Part shown: positions 1 to 22,079 of the stretch, in pieces
Layout: each line of letters opens with the position of its first letter
Position numbering within the stretch: position 1 is the stretch's first letter
Origin: Glandiceps talaboti
Lineage: Eukaryota > Hemichordata > Enteropneusta > Spengelidae
DNA: 64,000 bases
Direction: 5' to 3'
Assembly: GCF_964340395.1 (NCBI RefSeq)
Contig: NC_135558.1
Coordinates: forward strand, 4,782,001-4,846,000
Translations under genes and position numbers: made by a program
The notes under the pieces: model-generated
Told to the model about the DNA's origin: nothing
Database searches by the model: none
The model's input: the letters and a program-made list of their open reading frames with translations, nothing else

Positions 1-113
1 CCTACCTACCTACATACATATATACATAACATACATACATAACATGTATCATCTGGAAACAGCATATAAATAAATATTAAAAATTAATGTTCACTATATT
101 CTGTTCTGCACAG

Positions 114-9106
<8,993 letters not shown>

Positions 9107-9960
9107 ATCATTTTCTTCAAGTTGGAAAGTCGTTACCCCCAACCACCATCTACATTCATCGCAAGTTGTGAGAGTGTCAAACTGTCCTATCTTCTTGAAT
9201 GTACGAGAGCGGCCTGGATGTTTTTGTATTGACGAACTGTTGCAAGTGCATGCTTATAAACTTCGACTAAACATTATATTAGTGATATAGTATGATAGCC
9301 CGAGGTATACAAAATGTCTACCGCGAATTTTTGCTGATATTAAAGAAGTTAAAAGACTATAACGTGTTTGTGCCATTATTAGTTCCCCATAAGACCAGGA
9401 GCATGAAGTTCGATGTAATGCCTATGCTTTATAACGTTACTTCTGATTCATTATTTTTTGTAGTACCCCTATGATCAGGCACCACTGGTATACATGATTT
9501 GCGTGACGAATTGGAAGACACAAATATCAATGACACAGTTTTTGGCTTGTTTTTATCTCGTACAATTATCACAGACTATGAAAGCATGTTTTACATGTAC
9601 TGAATCTATAGTTATCAAGGTAATTAGATGGTATTCCCCAATATTTTTCTTTGTTCAGCCTAGGAAAATACAAATGACCTAAGGGGTCTTTGTCACTAAG
9701 TAGTAAACGCTTTGGGGTGTTTACAAACAAGAATTTGATACTAAAATAAAAAGTGTCGTTTTTTATGTATATCCCAAGGTATATCTTGGTTTGACCGGTC
9801 AAATAGCACCAATTTGCTACTATTTCTGCTTGTTTTTCCCCGTTGTTTGTGGCCCCCATCCACTATCAAGTCACCGCTGAGGGCGTCCTGGCATAAAAAG
9901 ACGCGACAACTAAAAGCCGGCCGCAGTTCAGACTTACATTTCTTGATCTTTCATCCAGAT
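9107..9960. other. 3' flank of SOUL-kringle gene
   Basis: Probable 3' UTR and flank. A TGACCTAAG-type segment near 9676 resembles ones at 7146 and 57283, suggesting an old dispersed repeat. No coding sequence is seen. Confidence 0.5.
9746..9751 (+). terminator. candidate polyadenylation signal of SOUL-kringle gene
   Basis: First AATAAA after the stop, 640 bases downstream, followed by a T/G-rich stretch. Assignment to this gene is inferred. Confidence 0.4.
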
Positions 9961-9972
9961 TGTGCGCCATTT

Positions 9973-10071
9973 ACAATACAATACAATACAATACAATATA
10001 ATACAATACAATACAGTACAGTACAGTACAGTACGACGCAGTGCAATACGATACAATACAATACAATACAT
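9973..10071. repeat. (AATAC)n / (AGTAC)n pentanucleotide array
   Basis: Tandem ATACA and GTACA pentamers with interruptions. Confidence 0.92.
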
Positions 10072-10858
10072 GATATGATTAAATTTTAGTCCATTCGTCT
10101 TTTCGTCTATCTGTAATAAGTCATTTCTCTGACAAAGGATATCCGAATTCAATCAAACCTGGCACAAAGGCAGCAATATACAAGACAGAACAAGGTATAA
10201 ACAATAGAATTGAAACACAGAAAACAGTCTTTTATGGAAGACATGGGTGCAGAACACTAATTTGCTGTCAATTGGTCTCTAAAATATGGTCCTCCAATTC
10301 ATTAGCAAATTCGTAAAATCACACAAAGCAATGCCTAGAACAACCAGATTTAAACTGAATACTCCCGTGAGGGCAAAACCGTAGTTTTTGGGCCTACACA
10401 CATTGTTGGTATGCAAAATTCTGAACTACAGCTATTATACATGATGTACCACTTTATTGAAAAAGTAATGATACGAAACTGTATGAAGTTTGAAGCTTAC
10501 ATAGTTAACATATTGCTTGATTATCAAAAAATATTAATTATGCCAATTAACCATTTAGCTTATAAGTTACATCGTCAAGCTTTAAATGACAGATGCTTGT
10601 CTTTACCATAAATGGTGTCTCCAGGTACAAAACTTTCATCAGGCAATTTCCTATCGACCTTGAATATGGGGTCAAGGTCAATGGCCACTGACCTTGAATA
10701 TGAAGGTCAAGGTTAAAGGCTTAGATCTCATTAGAAAGCACACCCTTGATAATGTGGGGTAGACACTTAAATAACATTTGCATCTCTTAAAGTTTTGGAA
10801 GTAAGAGGCAAAATGTACATTTTACCCCAGATATGGTTGATAAAGTCAAGGTCGTGAA
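10072..10858. other. intergenic, no gene seen
   Basis: Short repeated GACCTTGAATATG and AAGGTCAAGG phrases occur at 10655-10710, just upstream of the palindromic element. Nothing else is recognisable. Confidence 0.5.
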
Positions 10859-11218
10859 CTTAAAGTGGCCATATGGATGAGAATTTGGTATTTATTTTGG
10901 ATTTTTATTTGATAAAACAGCTTCACCATGTTTTTCTACTTGAAAGAATAATGTGAAAGAACATTGACCAAGTCTATTTTCATAACTCAATGCATAGCAA
11001 AAAGATACACAAAGTGTAAAATGTTTGTTATTGTACGTACAATAACAAACATTTTACACATTGTTTAATGTTTTGCCGTTTATTGAGATGTGAACATGGA
11101 CTTGGTATATGTTATTTCACATTATTTTTTCAAGTAGAAAAACATGGTGAAGCTGTTTTATCAAATAAAAATCCAAAACAAATAAATACCAAATTCTCAT
11201 CCATATGGCCACTTTAAG
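10859..11218. mobile_element. 360-bp palindromic element (MITE-like)
   Basis: The arms start CTTAAAGTGGCCATATGGAT and end with its inverse, and pair almost throughout. The centre is TTATTGTACGTACAATAA near 11036. No ORF is present. A diverged half copy lies in a DDR intron at 59935-60135. No target-site duplication is clear. Confidence 0.8.
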
Positions 11219-12049
11219 AGACATGTATATGTATCCTGATTCCTATGTTGTTTGACATTTTTGCCAGGTATGTTTGAAATAGAGCTGTAGGTATGTGAGA
11301 TTTGCAATTGGCTATACATGGACGGACACGAGTTATCATGTCTTATGGCCCCCTCCGGGCTCTGTCCTATAGGATAAAATAAGCCAGAATATATCTGCAT
11401 ATATACGTCATGAGTTTGTAATCACAGGCTGTACAGTTATATATTGTCCTTGTTGAGTAACCACGTTGGGAATTTCCAGAAGTATATTTCAAAACATTAC
11501 AGTGTACAACCACAGCTAGCCAACACGATGTGACATCTGGGTGTGACATCACCAACAGGTATAGAACGAAAAGGTCAAAGGTCGTGATATGCAATCAGCT
11601 AGTGACAAGTGAGAACTATATATATCTTGATGGCATCAGTATTCTAGGAATAGTATTCACGTCACATATATAAAGTACATGAGTGGGAATGTCCACGTGA
11701 TGCCATCGTGATCATCACATGTACATTACAGCCCCGTGAGTTAGGCAAAATAGAAGTTGCAATATTCTGTTATGACTTTGAAGTCTAAACTTTAAATGGT
11801 CAGCCTAAGGGACTCTTAAAATGTATCGCAAATAGTTGTTGTTGTACTCTTTCAAAAGAGCTGAAATGTATATAATCAAACTTTACTTTGACGATTTATT
11901 TGATTTTTACAATAAGTAAAACGTTCTAATTTTCTTTTTGGTATTCTTGACACATCTGAAATTATACTGTGTTATTTCGCGTAATCATACCTACCCTCCC
12001 CTTACTGATAGTCAACCTATTATCTTTCTCGTTATGCGGTTATTCGAGC
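11219..12049. other. intergenic, nothing recognised
   Basis: No exon-like or repeat structure was found in this stretch on either strand. Confidence 0.5.
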
Positions 12050-12180
12050 AACGTGGTGGTGGTGGTGGTGGTGGTGGTGGTGGTGGTGGTGGTGGTGGTG
12101 GTGGTGGTGGTGGTGGTGGTGATGGCGGGCATGACGAACAAAATGATGATGGTGATGATGATGATGATGATGATGATGAT
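12050..12180. repeat. (GGT)n and (GAT)n trinucleotide arrays
   Basis: About 24 GGT units are followed after a short gap by about 10 GAT units. The polyglycine and polyvaline open frames are artefacts. Confidence 0.95.
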
Positions 12181-12282
12181 ACTAGTGTTGTAACCATCAC
12201 TGCCATCTCCCCTTCTTTTACGTATACATACGCAAATCGTATTCGGAAATAATGTGACCATGGGGTGGCGCAGTGCTTTACG

Positions 12283-12287
<5 letters not shown>

Positions 12288-12338
<51 letters not shown>

Positions 12339-12560
12339 CACACACACACACACACATTACATGTACCGTACGTACGTACGTACGTACGTACGTATGTATG
12401 CATATGTGTGCGTGTGTGTATGTATGTGCGTGCGTGCGTGCGTGCGTGTGTCTGTGTCTATGTCTCTGTGTCTGTATCTGTATCTGTGTCTGTGTCTGTG
12501 TCTGTGTCTGTGTCTGTGTCTGTGTCTGTGTCTGTGTCTGTGTCTGTGTCTGTGTATGCT
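12288..12560. repeat. compound microsatellite (CA)n-(ACGT)n-(GTGC)n-(TGTCTG)n
   Basis: Successive pure or nearly pure arrays of four different units abut each other. The TH and SVSV repeat frames are translations of it. Confidence 0.95.
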
Positions 12561-12599
12561 TGACATGAATTTACCACGACAGCTGTGTCCGTGTCCGTG

Positions 12600-13320
12600 A
12601 TTACTTTGTTACGCGTGATTCATTGATGCTAGGAAAACCCCGCCATATGCATGTTTACCGTCCTTCAACTCAGTTCAATGTAAAAAGTGTCTGCCTATAA
12701 ATTTACATTTTGCAAATGATCTCATGAAGTGGCCAGGGACCTCTGCATAACTGAAATTAGGCTAGTCGATTGGGTGTGGATGGGGGTACGCAAAGTAAAC
12801 AATAGTGACTCAAATCGTGGAAATGTCAATAAAACTTAAAAGTTCTGAATGACAATGATGTCATTCTTTGAAATTTAAAATAATGACACCACCACCACCA
12901 CCACAACCACCACCACCACCCCTCCCACCCCCCCCCCATTTGGGTGGTCTACTACCTTAAACAAATTATTGCCCTCAAGTTTACTTTATTACAGTATTCT
13001 CCCAAGGCTGGGTGGGCTTACTTGTTCATCCAGACTGTTTCCCAAATCGGTTTTACAAATCAATTCTCGGGAGGGTCATATTTTAGTAAGTTGGATTACG
13101 GGAGGGCCACATGTTACTTTGAGTCACTGCAATACTAGTACCTAACTTTGCATTATTTTGTGATTTTGGCATCCCTGTACAGTCTACTGCTGGTTAGTAT
13201 TAGGGTTAAGGTAAGCACCATGAAATTAGACCACCTAAATAAAAAAGCTCCAATGGCGTTGTAGCACAACTTTGTAGATTTTTTAAATGTTGATCCATGC
13301 TAGGTATAGGTGTTCAATTG
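12600..13320. other. intergenic with (CCA)n and poly-C near 12890-12940
   Basis: Apart from the CCA/poly-C low-complexity tract, no gene or repeat is recognised. Confidence 0.5.
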
Positions 13321-13324
13321 CTGA

Positions 13325-13790
13325 ATGACTATCCTTGTTGTTATCTTTGCAATATACGCGATCATTTGGCTGCTGCTATGGGCGTAATCATGTTGCTAGA
13401 CATATTTGCATACATTTTTGAATGTTCGGTCACATGTCTGTGAATCCCTGATGTTATCTTTGCGATATACGTGATCATTTAGCTGTTGCTATGGCGTGGT
13501 CTTGTTGCTAGGCACATTGACACACATTTTTTAAATGTTTATCACTTGTCTATTAATCCCTGTTATCTTTGCAATATATGCTTGTTCACTTGTCTAAGAA
13601 TCCCCGTTGTTATCTTTGTGAAATACACCACCATTTGGCTGTTGCGATGTGCGTTGTCGTGGTTGCTAGGGATATTTGCATACATTTTTTTGAATGTTCG
13701 CTCACTTGCCTATCAGATGATGTTGTTATTTGATCAAAAGATACTCAGGCATTTGGTTGTTTCTAAGGGCATGGTCATGGTTGCTGGGGC
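13325..13790. repeat. tandem repeat, about four diverged units of 70-125 bases
   Basis: TTGTTATCTTTG(C/T)(A/G)A(A/T)ATA recurs at about 13338, 13452, 13562 and 13610, followed each time by CATTT(G/A)GCTG-type text, GTTGCTAG and CATACATTTTTT(T)GAATGTT. The third unit is shortened. The 136-codon open frame across it is incidental. Confidence 0.75.
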
Positions 13791-14480
13791 CTATTGTGTC
13801 AAAATGTTTGAAGAAAATCTGCAGGATAACACTTATGCAGAAACATCTCACCAAGTAAAGTTCAGTCTCATTGACCAAGTGCTTTTTGAGATATAATTTT
13901 TTGACCAAAATTCACATTTTTACACTTAATTTGCATATCACTGATGATATCATTGCATGCTTCATATTTCTTCATGTATACACCCCAAAATACATCCCCA
14001 TTAAATTTCAGCCCAATCTGATGAGTAGTTTTTGAATTAAAGACTTTTGACCCAAAATACATTTTTTAATCCTTATTTGCATATTACTGATGGAATCAGG
14101 GACACTTTTTAGCACAACGTAATCGGGGAGGGTCTTATCCCCCCTCCCCCAGTAAAAACGTTATAAATAGCCCATACTATCCAAAAACACACTGGGAAAA
14201 CAGGAAAACAGTTACTTATACACAACAAGTAAAAACACATAACTAAAAAGTAAAAATGACAATTAATGATACTACACTACAGTAATATTGATCTATATTA
14301 CAACAATACATAGAAGCTATAGAGTAAAAGTTTTCTTTTGAACATTTGTTTACTGTAAACATGGAAAGTTATACTTCCATGCTGTAAACATCCGCGAAAT
14401 ACAGAACTATGTGAAATCGTTTTAGTCGCAAAACGTACACACACGATTCCAGTGAATTACTCCGTCACAACAAAGAACTC
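13791..14480. other. intergenic upstream of the intronless gene
   Basis: No gene found. The sequence becomes less AT-rich towards 14650, consistent with a promoter/5' UTR region for the ORF at 14904, but no TATA box or initiator is clear. Confidence 0.4.
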
Positions 14481-14673
14481 CAATGACCTAGAAGAGGTCA
14501 TTGCCATAGTGACAGTACTGATCAAGCATTACGCGGGAAACCTCAACCGAAAACGAGTACTTTTGCACTACACTTTTATTTAGTTTAACGTGGGGAGGTG
14601 AACACGTGTCTTTAGCATACATACTAGTAACAAAGCTACCATAAAAGACACTATTTTTTTCAAAACGAGAAGA

Positions 14674-14901
14674 ATGGCGCGCCTTTCTATTTGGAAACGG
14701 GATTTGATGATACTCTCGCGATACTTGGAAGCCAAGATTGTCCACATGGTATTGTTGTGGTTGTCACATGTACAGCGATGGTTCGTTTACTACGTCGGCG
14801 GATACAGCGCATGCCGTATACTCAGAAGTAATATCGCAGTTTCATATAGTCGCCTGGTCTGTGTGTGGATAAATAACGTCTTGGTTTTCAAGGACATTTA
14901 A
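14674..14901 (+). other. upstream ORF abutting the 183-residue gene
   Basis: A 75-codon frame (starting MARLSIWKRD) ends TAA two bases before the ATG of the next ORF. It lies in the probable 5' UTR. It may be a regulatory uORF or chance; no family is recognised. Confidence 0.3.
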
Positions 14902-14903
14902 AT

Positions 14904-15455
14904 ATGTCGGACAGTTCGTCATCAGACGATGGCACGAATGAAAATACGATGACGAATTCAGTAGAGACAAGTTCGGACGTACCGGGAAGCTTCAATGAGG
15001 GTGCTGAACGCCTCGAGGAACAGAAATGGGCAATGCTCGCCGGCCAAGCCGCGTTTAATCTTCAGTCGCATATATTCAAAGCTGTGTTACCTACTGGACT
15101 TATCAAGCCACACATTTTCCCGCGGAATATCAGCGACATGGAAAGAACAATAGATAAGTATAAAAACACAAAAGAAGAAGACAGATTAGAAAACGCCGAA
15201 CAGAAATGGCAGGAACTGAAATGCCGCCTAAAATGGAAAAGAGACCATGAACGTGTGCTAGAGCACATTAAATCGGCGTACATGCATATAGCTCATCCAC
15301 TAGAAGTGTTAATGAAACTGCCGGTGGAGAAAAATAATCCCGATGATACCAAGAACGCTTTTCGGTCAGTTTTGCCGTCAAATCTCAGAGAAAGGGCGGA
15401 CGAAATGATGGACATGTTATCGATCATAGATGCCAAGGATGGGTCGATATTATGA
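14904..15455 (+). CDS. unrecognised 183-residue intronless protein
   Basis: A single uninterrupted frame runs from ATG 14904 (A at -3) to TGA 15453. An in-frame TAA at 14874 shows this is the first usable ATG. Residues 2-36 are acidic and Ser/Thr-rich (SDSSSSDDG start), probably disordered. Residues 36-120 are rich in Lys, Glu, Arg and Trp and look helical or coiled-coil (EEQKWAMLAGQ, AEQKWQELKCRLKWKRDHER). The C-terminal part (SNLRERADEMMDMLSI) also looks helical. There is no signal peptide, membrane segment or zinc-binding pattern. Balanced composition, lack of low-complexity repeats and a codon pattern unlike the flanks argue for a real gene. I do not recognise the family; an intact retrocopy of a spliced gene is an alternative. 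Confidence 0.75.
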   Translation: MSDSSSSDDGTNENTMTNSVETSSDVPGSFNEGAERLEEQKWAMLAGQAAFNLQSHIFKAVLPTGLIKPHIFPRNISDMERTIDKYKNTKEEDRLENAEQKWQELKCRLKWKRDHERVLEHIKSAYMHIAHPLEVLMKLPVEKNNPDDTKNAFRSVLPSNLRERADEMMDMLSIIDAKDGSIL

Positions 15456-15948
15456 TGATTACGGTGTACAAATGATGTGAACGTGATCCAGAGATTGCTG
15501 CAATGTATAGCCATACAAGTACTAACGCCTTTAATTTATTTTCGTCGGGCATACTACGCACTGAATAATGCACATTTATGTTTTGATGATAAGAAATTCG
15601 ACTGACAAGGCCTACTTACGATATGAATTTTGAGGAAGCCACTGCGAGCTTAGTGAATTGTTTTGATCACTGAAGCTGTATGTAAATATTTATTTTAGGA
15701 TGATGTAAAACAAACCTATATTTCAGCCTAGGAGTGTTGAGAGTTTTTTGACATTTTTATACACGTCCATATCGTTGTTTTCAAACCAAATGTTGTTTTT
15801 GAAATCATGACTTGAAATACATACTACAGCTTAATTATGAAAATGTAGTTTTCAGTGATATTTTATCAATAACATGATTATGTCAGTGCAAGCTGTAGAT
15901 TGACTGAGTTCATACCACCTGTGACTCCTTAATTTATCGACTTAATTT

Positions 15949-15954
15949 ATTAAA
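15949..15954 (+). terminator. candidate polyadenylation signal (ATTAAA)
   Basis: Variant ATTAAA about 500 bases after the stop of the 183-residue ORF. No canonical AATAAA is nearer than 19326. Confidence 0.35.
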
Positions 15955-15959
15955 ATTTA

Positions 15960-18655
15960 TCACACTTGTGTGAGATTGTTAATTTCCATACAATGTTAAT
16001 TTCAATAGGTGCTATATTTAGACAGGTTTTGATATTTTGATAAGCCTAGTGTTGATGTGCTATGGTAGACATGTTGTACATATTGTGTGGTTTTATGAAA
16101 TGCTAATTTTCCCATAGACAGTGGTATGGTATACAGTTAACAAGCATGCTGGATATACTAGTATTATAAAAAAAGGGTGTGGAAGTACTTCATGTAGTAT
16201 AGATAGGAGGATATATATAATTATGTTGTACTAGTTACTACAGTAAAAGTGTATGTTCTCTCCCGCGTTTCTTTCCCAACAACTTGCATAGTTAGACTTG
16301 AGTTACTTGTCAGATAAAAAAATGTTTACAGGCAGGAAAGAGAATTGGCAATTTCCTTTGAGTTCAGAATTTCATGGTAAATGAATTGTGATAGAAGTTT
16401 CTCATGTTTACTTCCTGTAACAACACAACATGATAAAGAGAGTAAACCTATGGTCTCAGTAAGGTTTTGTGTATGTCATGCCATGATGTAAGGTCACGGT
16501 TTGTGTAGTGACATTTCCATGGTTCTTGGAACTCTCTTTTGAGTGTAATCAGGCTAAAACAATTGTCCATCGACAACTTGGTCCATGTCCTACATTATTA
16601 TGCAATACAGGTATATCCAGCATTGTTTGTGATTAAGACTATACATCATAGAAAAACAATAGGGTATTTCCCGCCAAAGAAAAGGTCAAATGGTCACCAT
16701 GGTCATGGCCATATTTTGTGTACTGTAAGATAATATGTTTACACCAGGAGGTGTTTTCCCATGCTGAAGGCCTTCCATTGATATGCCACTGACCTGACAA
16801 CACAATACATTATTCAGCGTTTGTATAGAATGTTTGAATTTAATGACAAATCTCCAAGATGTGGTAAATGTGGGCGTTTTTGAATGCAGTGTACATTAGA
16901 ATGCCTGTATTCACCTTATCGCTAGGATTTGTATGTGCAAGTGAACTGAACAACTTTTATTTTGCTCCCCAACATAAGGACGTGTAATGCTGTAGTCACT
17001 TTTATCTATTAAGTCCAGATAGGTAATTTACATTCTAGCCCAGAGACTTAGCTATCTGGCTTGAAAATGTACATCACCAGAGTACTTTGTTAAAACACAG
17101 TCCCTCTGTCATATATAGGGGCTGTGTTTAAAACTGCACTAGCTGTAACTGGGGTATTATATGTTGAATCAGACAACCAACAATATATTTCCTGAAATAG
17201 TTAAAATACCAATAATTAGATGTCTGTTTTATCAGTAGATAACATAGTAATAAGTGGAAATCATGATTCCTTGGGGTGTGATTTTTGGTGCGGACCCAAA
17301 AAATCATTTTGATTTGATTTATTACACCATAGTATGTATACAGCTACACAAATGTGTTGACCCACAGATGATTCAACACTCTAAATTGTTCTTGGGGAAC
17401 ATAAAATATGTATGATACCCAGTCTTTCGGTGACCCTTCGATATTTCTGCTGTAACTTGTAAGCCATATCTACAAAAGAGTTTTTTTTTTTTTTTTAAAT
17501 AATGCTGTTCCAGCTAGTGCAGTATATTTAGTCAGATAACTTAAGCAAATGTCTACATTGATGTCTATTTATAAAGTCATTTCATCCATAAATTATCCAT
17601 GGTTTGATACAAATGACAATTTATCTTCATCCAGGTATTATACCAAAGTCAAAACAATAGTCAATATTCTCTATTTGAAATGGTCACATTATTTTTTTTT
17701 CATAATGTCACCATGCAAACAGACAAGACCTATTGTGAGAAGAGACCCAGAGAAGAATTTAACATATAAACTTTGTCAAAAGGTCATCATCTCATGACAC
17801 TAGAAATATGTGATGTAGACAGAATAATGGTACTACTATTCAGTGATATAAGAATGTTTATGGAGAAAAACAATGGTATTGTAATATGAGGAACAGACAT
17901 GTTTTCCATCAAGACTAATTTACATATGTTGTATTTGAAGCAGCTGCAAAGTCTTGTAATTAAATTGTTCAAACAAAGCTTTATTTTGTGTCCAAGGGTA
18001 TCTATACTATCTCAAACAACAAACCCTCTTTGTGGCCTACATGTCATGTATGAAGAGGCATTTGTTTGACGTCTTCAGGAGTATCTCTTTAATCTACAAT
18101 GTATGCTAATCTCCATTCCATACACATCACTCAGTTGGCAAACTAAAATGTATTCAGTTATTGAAACCATACATGTCATCATTGTGAACTTGTGTCAGTC
18201 ATCGCCTCCTCTCCTTTACACTCTGATCACCATGGTTATGAAATTAGCTCTTCCCCCCCCCCCCCATTCCTCTTGTTTTCTGATTATACACTATCTATTT
18301 AAGATGCATATTATGTTTAGTATTTTATCACTGTATTATCTTTATACCTGTAGTCAATCAGGTCTTGATTAGTAAAGTATGACACAACACTCAAGTACAT
18401 TCCGTTGCCAACTTTGCATAGTTGAACATTATATGCATGATGATGGCAGGAATGATATAGGTCACATGTGATATGACATCACAGACATGCTTCTAGTTCC
18501 TCATTAGAATATTATAGTGTCAAAGGACATGTTAATACCGCAGATAACATTGTACTTTAAATTGAATGTACCTTTTTAAGTGTTAAGTATGTATATGCAA
18601 TACTCAGACAATTTCAAACACATGCAAATATTTCAGTGAGCATGTCTAACCCCCC
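15960..18655. other. intergenic, nothing recognised
   Basis: Single-copy-looking AT-rich DNA with a C-run at 18255 and a T-run near 17481. No splice-consistent coding series was found. Confidence 0.5.
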
Positions 18656-18662
18656 CCCCTGT

Positions 18663-18697
<35 letters not shown>
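18650..18697. repeat. poly-C and (GT)n
   Basis: Nine C residues are followed by a GT dinucleotide array. Confidence 0.93.
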
Positions 18698-19000
18698 TGT
18701 GTATGAAATTGCATATGAAGGCATGTACCAAGGGGTAACAATCAACTAGAGATTTCACTTCCTGTCAATCATTTATAGCATCCACATCAAGTATAAAATT
18801 ATATAATTGTCACAACTTCGTCTTGGTTTCACTTAGAGCAATAGATACTAACAGTTGTGGCACTTGACATTAAAGACACCACATACAGGGCTAATAATTA
18901 AAGTGAATAATAGTATTTCATACTTGATATAGATGCTACAATTGTGACAAGCAGTGCAAACACTTTATAGTTGACTGTTACCTCTTGTATACAACCAACA

Positions 19001-19001
<1 letters not shown>

Positions 19002-19041
<40 letters not shown>

Positions 19042-19234
19042 TACATACATACATACATACATACATACATACATACATACATACATACATACATACACAC
19101 ACACATACATACATACATACATACATACATACATACATACATACATACATACATACATACAATGATACATACACACATACACATACATACGTACATACAT
19201 ACATACATACATACATACATACATACATACATAC
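19002..19234. repeat. (CA)n and (CATA)n compound microsatellite
   Basis: A CA array grades into long CATA tetranucleotide arrays. The YVCMYVCM and IHTYIHTY frames are artefacts. Confidence 0.97.
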
Positions 19235-19699
19235 AGGTGATTTTACTAAGAGTGGCCATATGTTTGCAAGAATTCCTATATGAATAATAACTATACACAT
19301 AGTCAATTTTAAGCCATTGCTGTCTAATAAAGAAGAACAGAACGAACAAATAATTGAGAAGAATTGGAATACAATCAACATACAGTAACGTTGCATAGTT
19401 ATCATTCATTGCATGTACATGACACAGATGAAATGCATGTGTACGTGTGTGACATACTTATTTGACATTAGTATTTGAACTGGCCCCAATTACATGCATT
19501 ATCATTACAGTGGGTATCCTAATGGTAGAGATTTGTGTTTTTTTTTCAAAAGACATTCAGTATACTGCTCCTCACTGCCTTCTTTTTAGGCAACTATGTT
19601 CACGAGTGACGGTGGTTAGAGGTCACCTCCCAAAGTCGTGAATTCCAGGAATCATTTGCGTTACACATATCAAACATTACTTTGATGATTACACTGGTA

Positions 19700-19907
19700 T
19701 GCTGATTAAAAATCTGATGTGGTGAATACCGCTTGATGTCTTTTATTTACCTTTGGGTTTTTTCCGGGAGTGATTCCCTTCAACCTGGGTAGAAGGCGCT
19801 CACCTCGGAACAAAAACAAATTACAATAAACGAATGAAATAGACCGGGAAAAGTAAAGAGCCGTATTCACCATATCATATTTTAATCAGATTGACTAACC
19901 TCTCCCC
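19700..19907. mobile_element. degenerate fold-back element, 30.7-kb family
   Basis: Ends carrying CTGATTAAAAATCTGATG and, inverted, CATATTTTAATCAGATTG enclose shared subterminal text (TGGTGAATACCG; CCGTATTCACCA). Same terminal motif as the intact copy at 30706-30907. No target-site duplication survives. Confidence 0.65.
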
Positions 19908-20705
19908 TTGTATTATAGATTATAATACTAGTAGGACGTATGGAAATAAGTACACGGGGGGGGGGGTCTCTACTAGGTATTTTAATTAATGTTTTGTGCG
20001 TACTATATACTATATGTAATGTATTACGCGTGTTACATGGAACTTGGTCATCGTCTTTTTACATGCCATGTATAGGTTCTTATTCAAGTTCCAAGTTCAC
20101 CGTGACCTTTGCACACGTTACTGACAAGCCAGTTGAAATGAACATAGTACGCTAAACTAGTCAACGTAATCACAGAATAAGGGTAGTTGCTACGAAGTTA
20201 CTGAGAGTCACTCAGGTATGAGAAGTACCCACTGTTATGAAGATATAAAATGAATTTACAGTACAATATATAGTCTCTCGACAACAAAATCCAATCCGAA
20301 AAGGGATTCTCGTAATGCAACCACTCTTCTGTGAATATTAGCAGGAAGGTAAGAAGGACCTTCCTACCTCCATGATATAGTATGTACACCTGCCAGGATG
20401 AAGTCGCTTAGCACCAATGAAATTCTATTTGTCAATGCAATATTCAAATACAATGTACTACAGTCATACAATTAAAATGGTCAAGTAATCATTTTACATG
20501 TATCACTGTCTCGTATCTTTTCAAGGCCTCCGATTTTCTTTAATACGTAGCCCCACCCAGAACATAAATTATGAGTACCGGATTTCGGTACAACAGTCAC
20601 CATAATCGTCCCTAATCCGATGTGTATACTAGACTCAGTCTAAATAGTGACTCGGAAAAGGTATAGCTAGCCTTCAAAACAAATGACTCACGCTACATTT
20701 CGGTA

Positions 20706-21074
20706 TCTAAAATCTCATCAGCTGATATTGGAATACGGATAGTCTATAATTGCTGTCTTTTACCCCTTTCCTTCGTATATTGTCGTTTATTTTCGATCTT
20801 GTTGTTCCGTGAGTGGTTGCCTCCTTCCCACAATCTAATTAAAATATGTAGAAATACCCGCATCGCCTAGGGTACTCTATTTTTCTATACCTTAATTTCC
20901 TTTGTGTATTGTCATTATCTTCGATTTTGTTGTTTCGTGAGTGATCATGGGAAGGAGGCGATCACTCACGGAAACCGAACAACAAAATAAAAAACCCAAA
21001 TGACTATATACAAAGGAAACAGAGGTATTACATCAATCTAACCGTATTCCTACATCAGATTTTAATCAGGTCGA
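20706..21074. mobile_element. two nested or abutting fold-back elements, same family
   Basis: A left arm at 20706-20830 (AATCTCATCAG, GGAATACGG) is followed by a second copy at 20831-21074. The second copy starts CAATCTAATTAAAAT and ends CATCAGATTTTAATCAG, with internal pairing TCGTGAGTGATCATGG / GATCACTCACGG. Both arms carry CCTTTGTGTATTGTC-type text. No ORF is present. Confidence 0.65.
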
Positions 21075-21332
21075 TATAAAACATGCCAAGCAAGCCAGTA
21101 ACAACGCGGAACGCTGAGCTATACAGCCTCTGTGAGTTTTGATCTGCTGATTACAGAATAGTGTTCAATACACACTCTAGTGAATGGCGATGTATATAAT
21201 CACCAAGCAAAATAGAGAATTCTTCATACATGTAATTATTTTATCGAACCATGGAACTGTATATTGAGAATAGCAAGAAACAATATGTTTGCCCTATGAC
21301 CTTATCAAATATTAGGGGCCTATTACACAGAA

Positions 21333-22077
<745 letters not shown>

Positions 22078-22079
22078 CT

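Noticed and set aside
12254-12600. TH-repeat and SVSV-repeat proteins
   Set aside because: Dinucleotide and hexanucleotide microsatellites are open in several frames at once; no unique sequence supports a gene.
13486-13896. 136-codon + strand ORF
   Set aside because: It lies across a tandem repeat and shows no domain or splice context.
18898-19409. 146-codon YVCMYVCM frame
   Set aside because: A tetranucleotide array read through all frames; the flanking unique part has no family or splice support.
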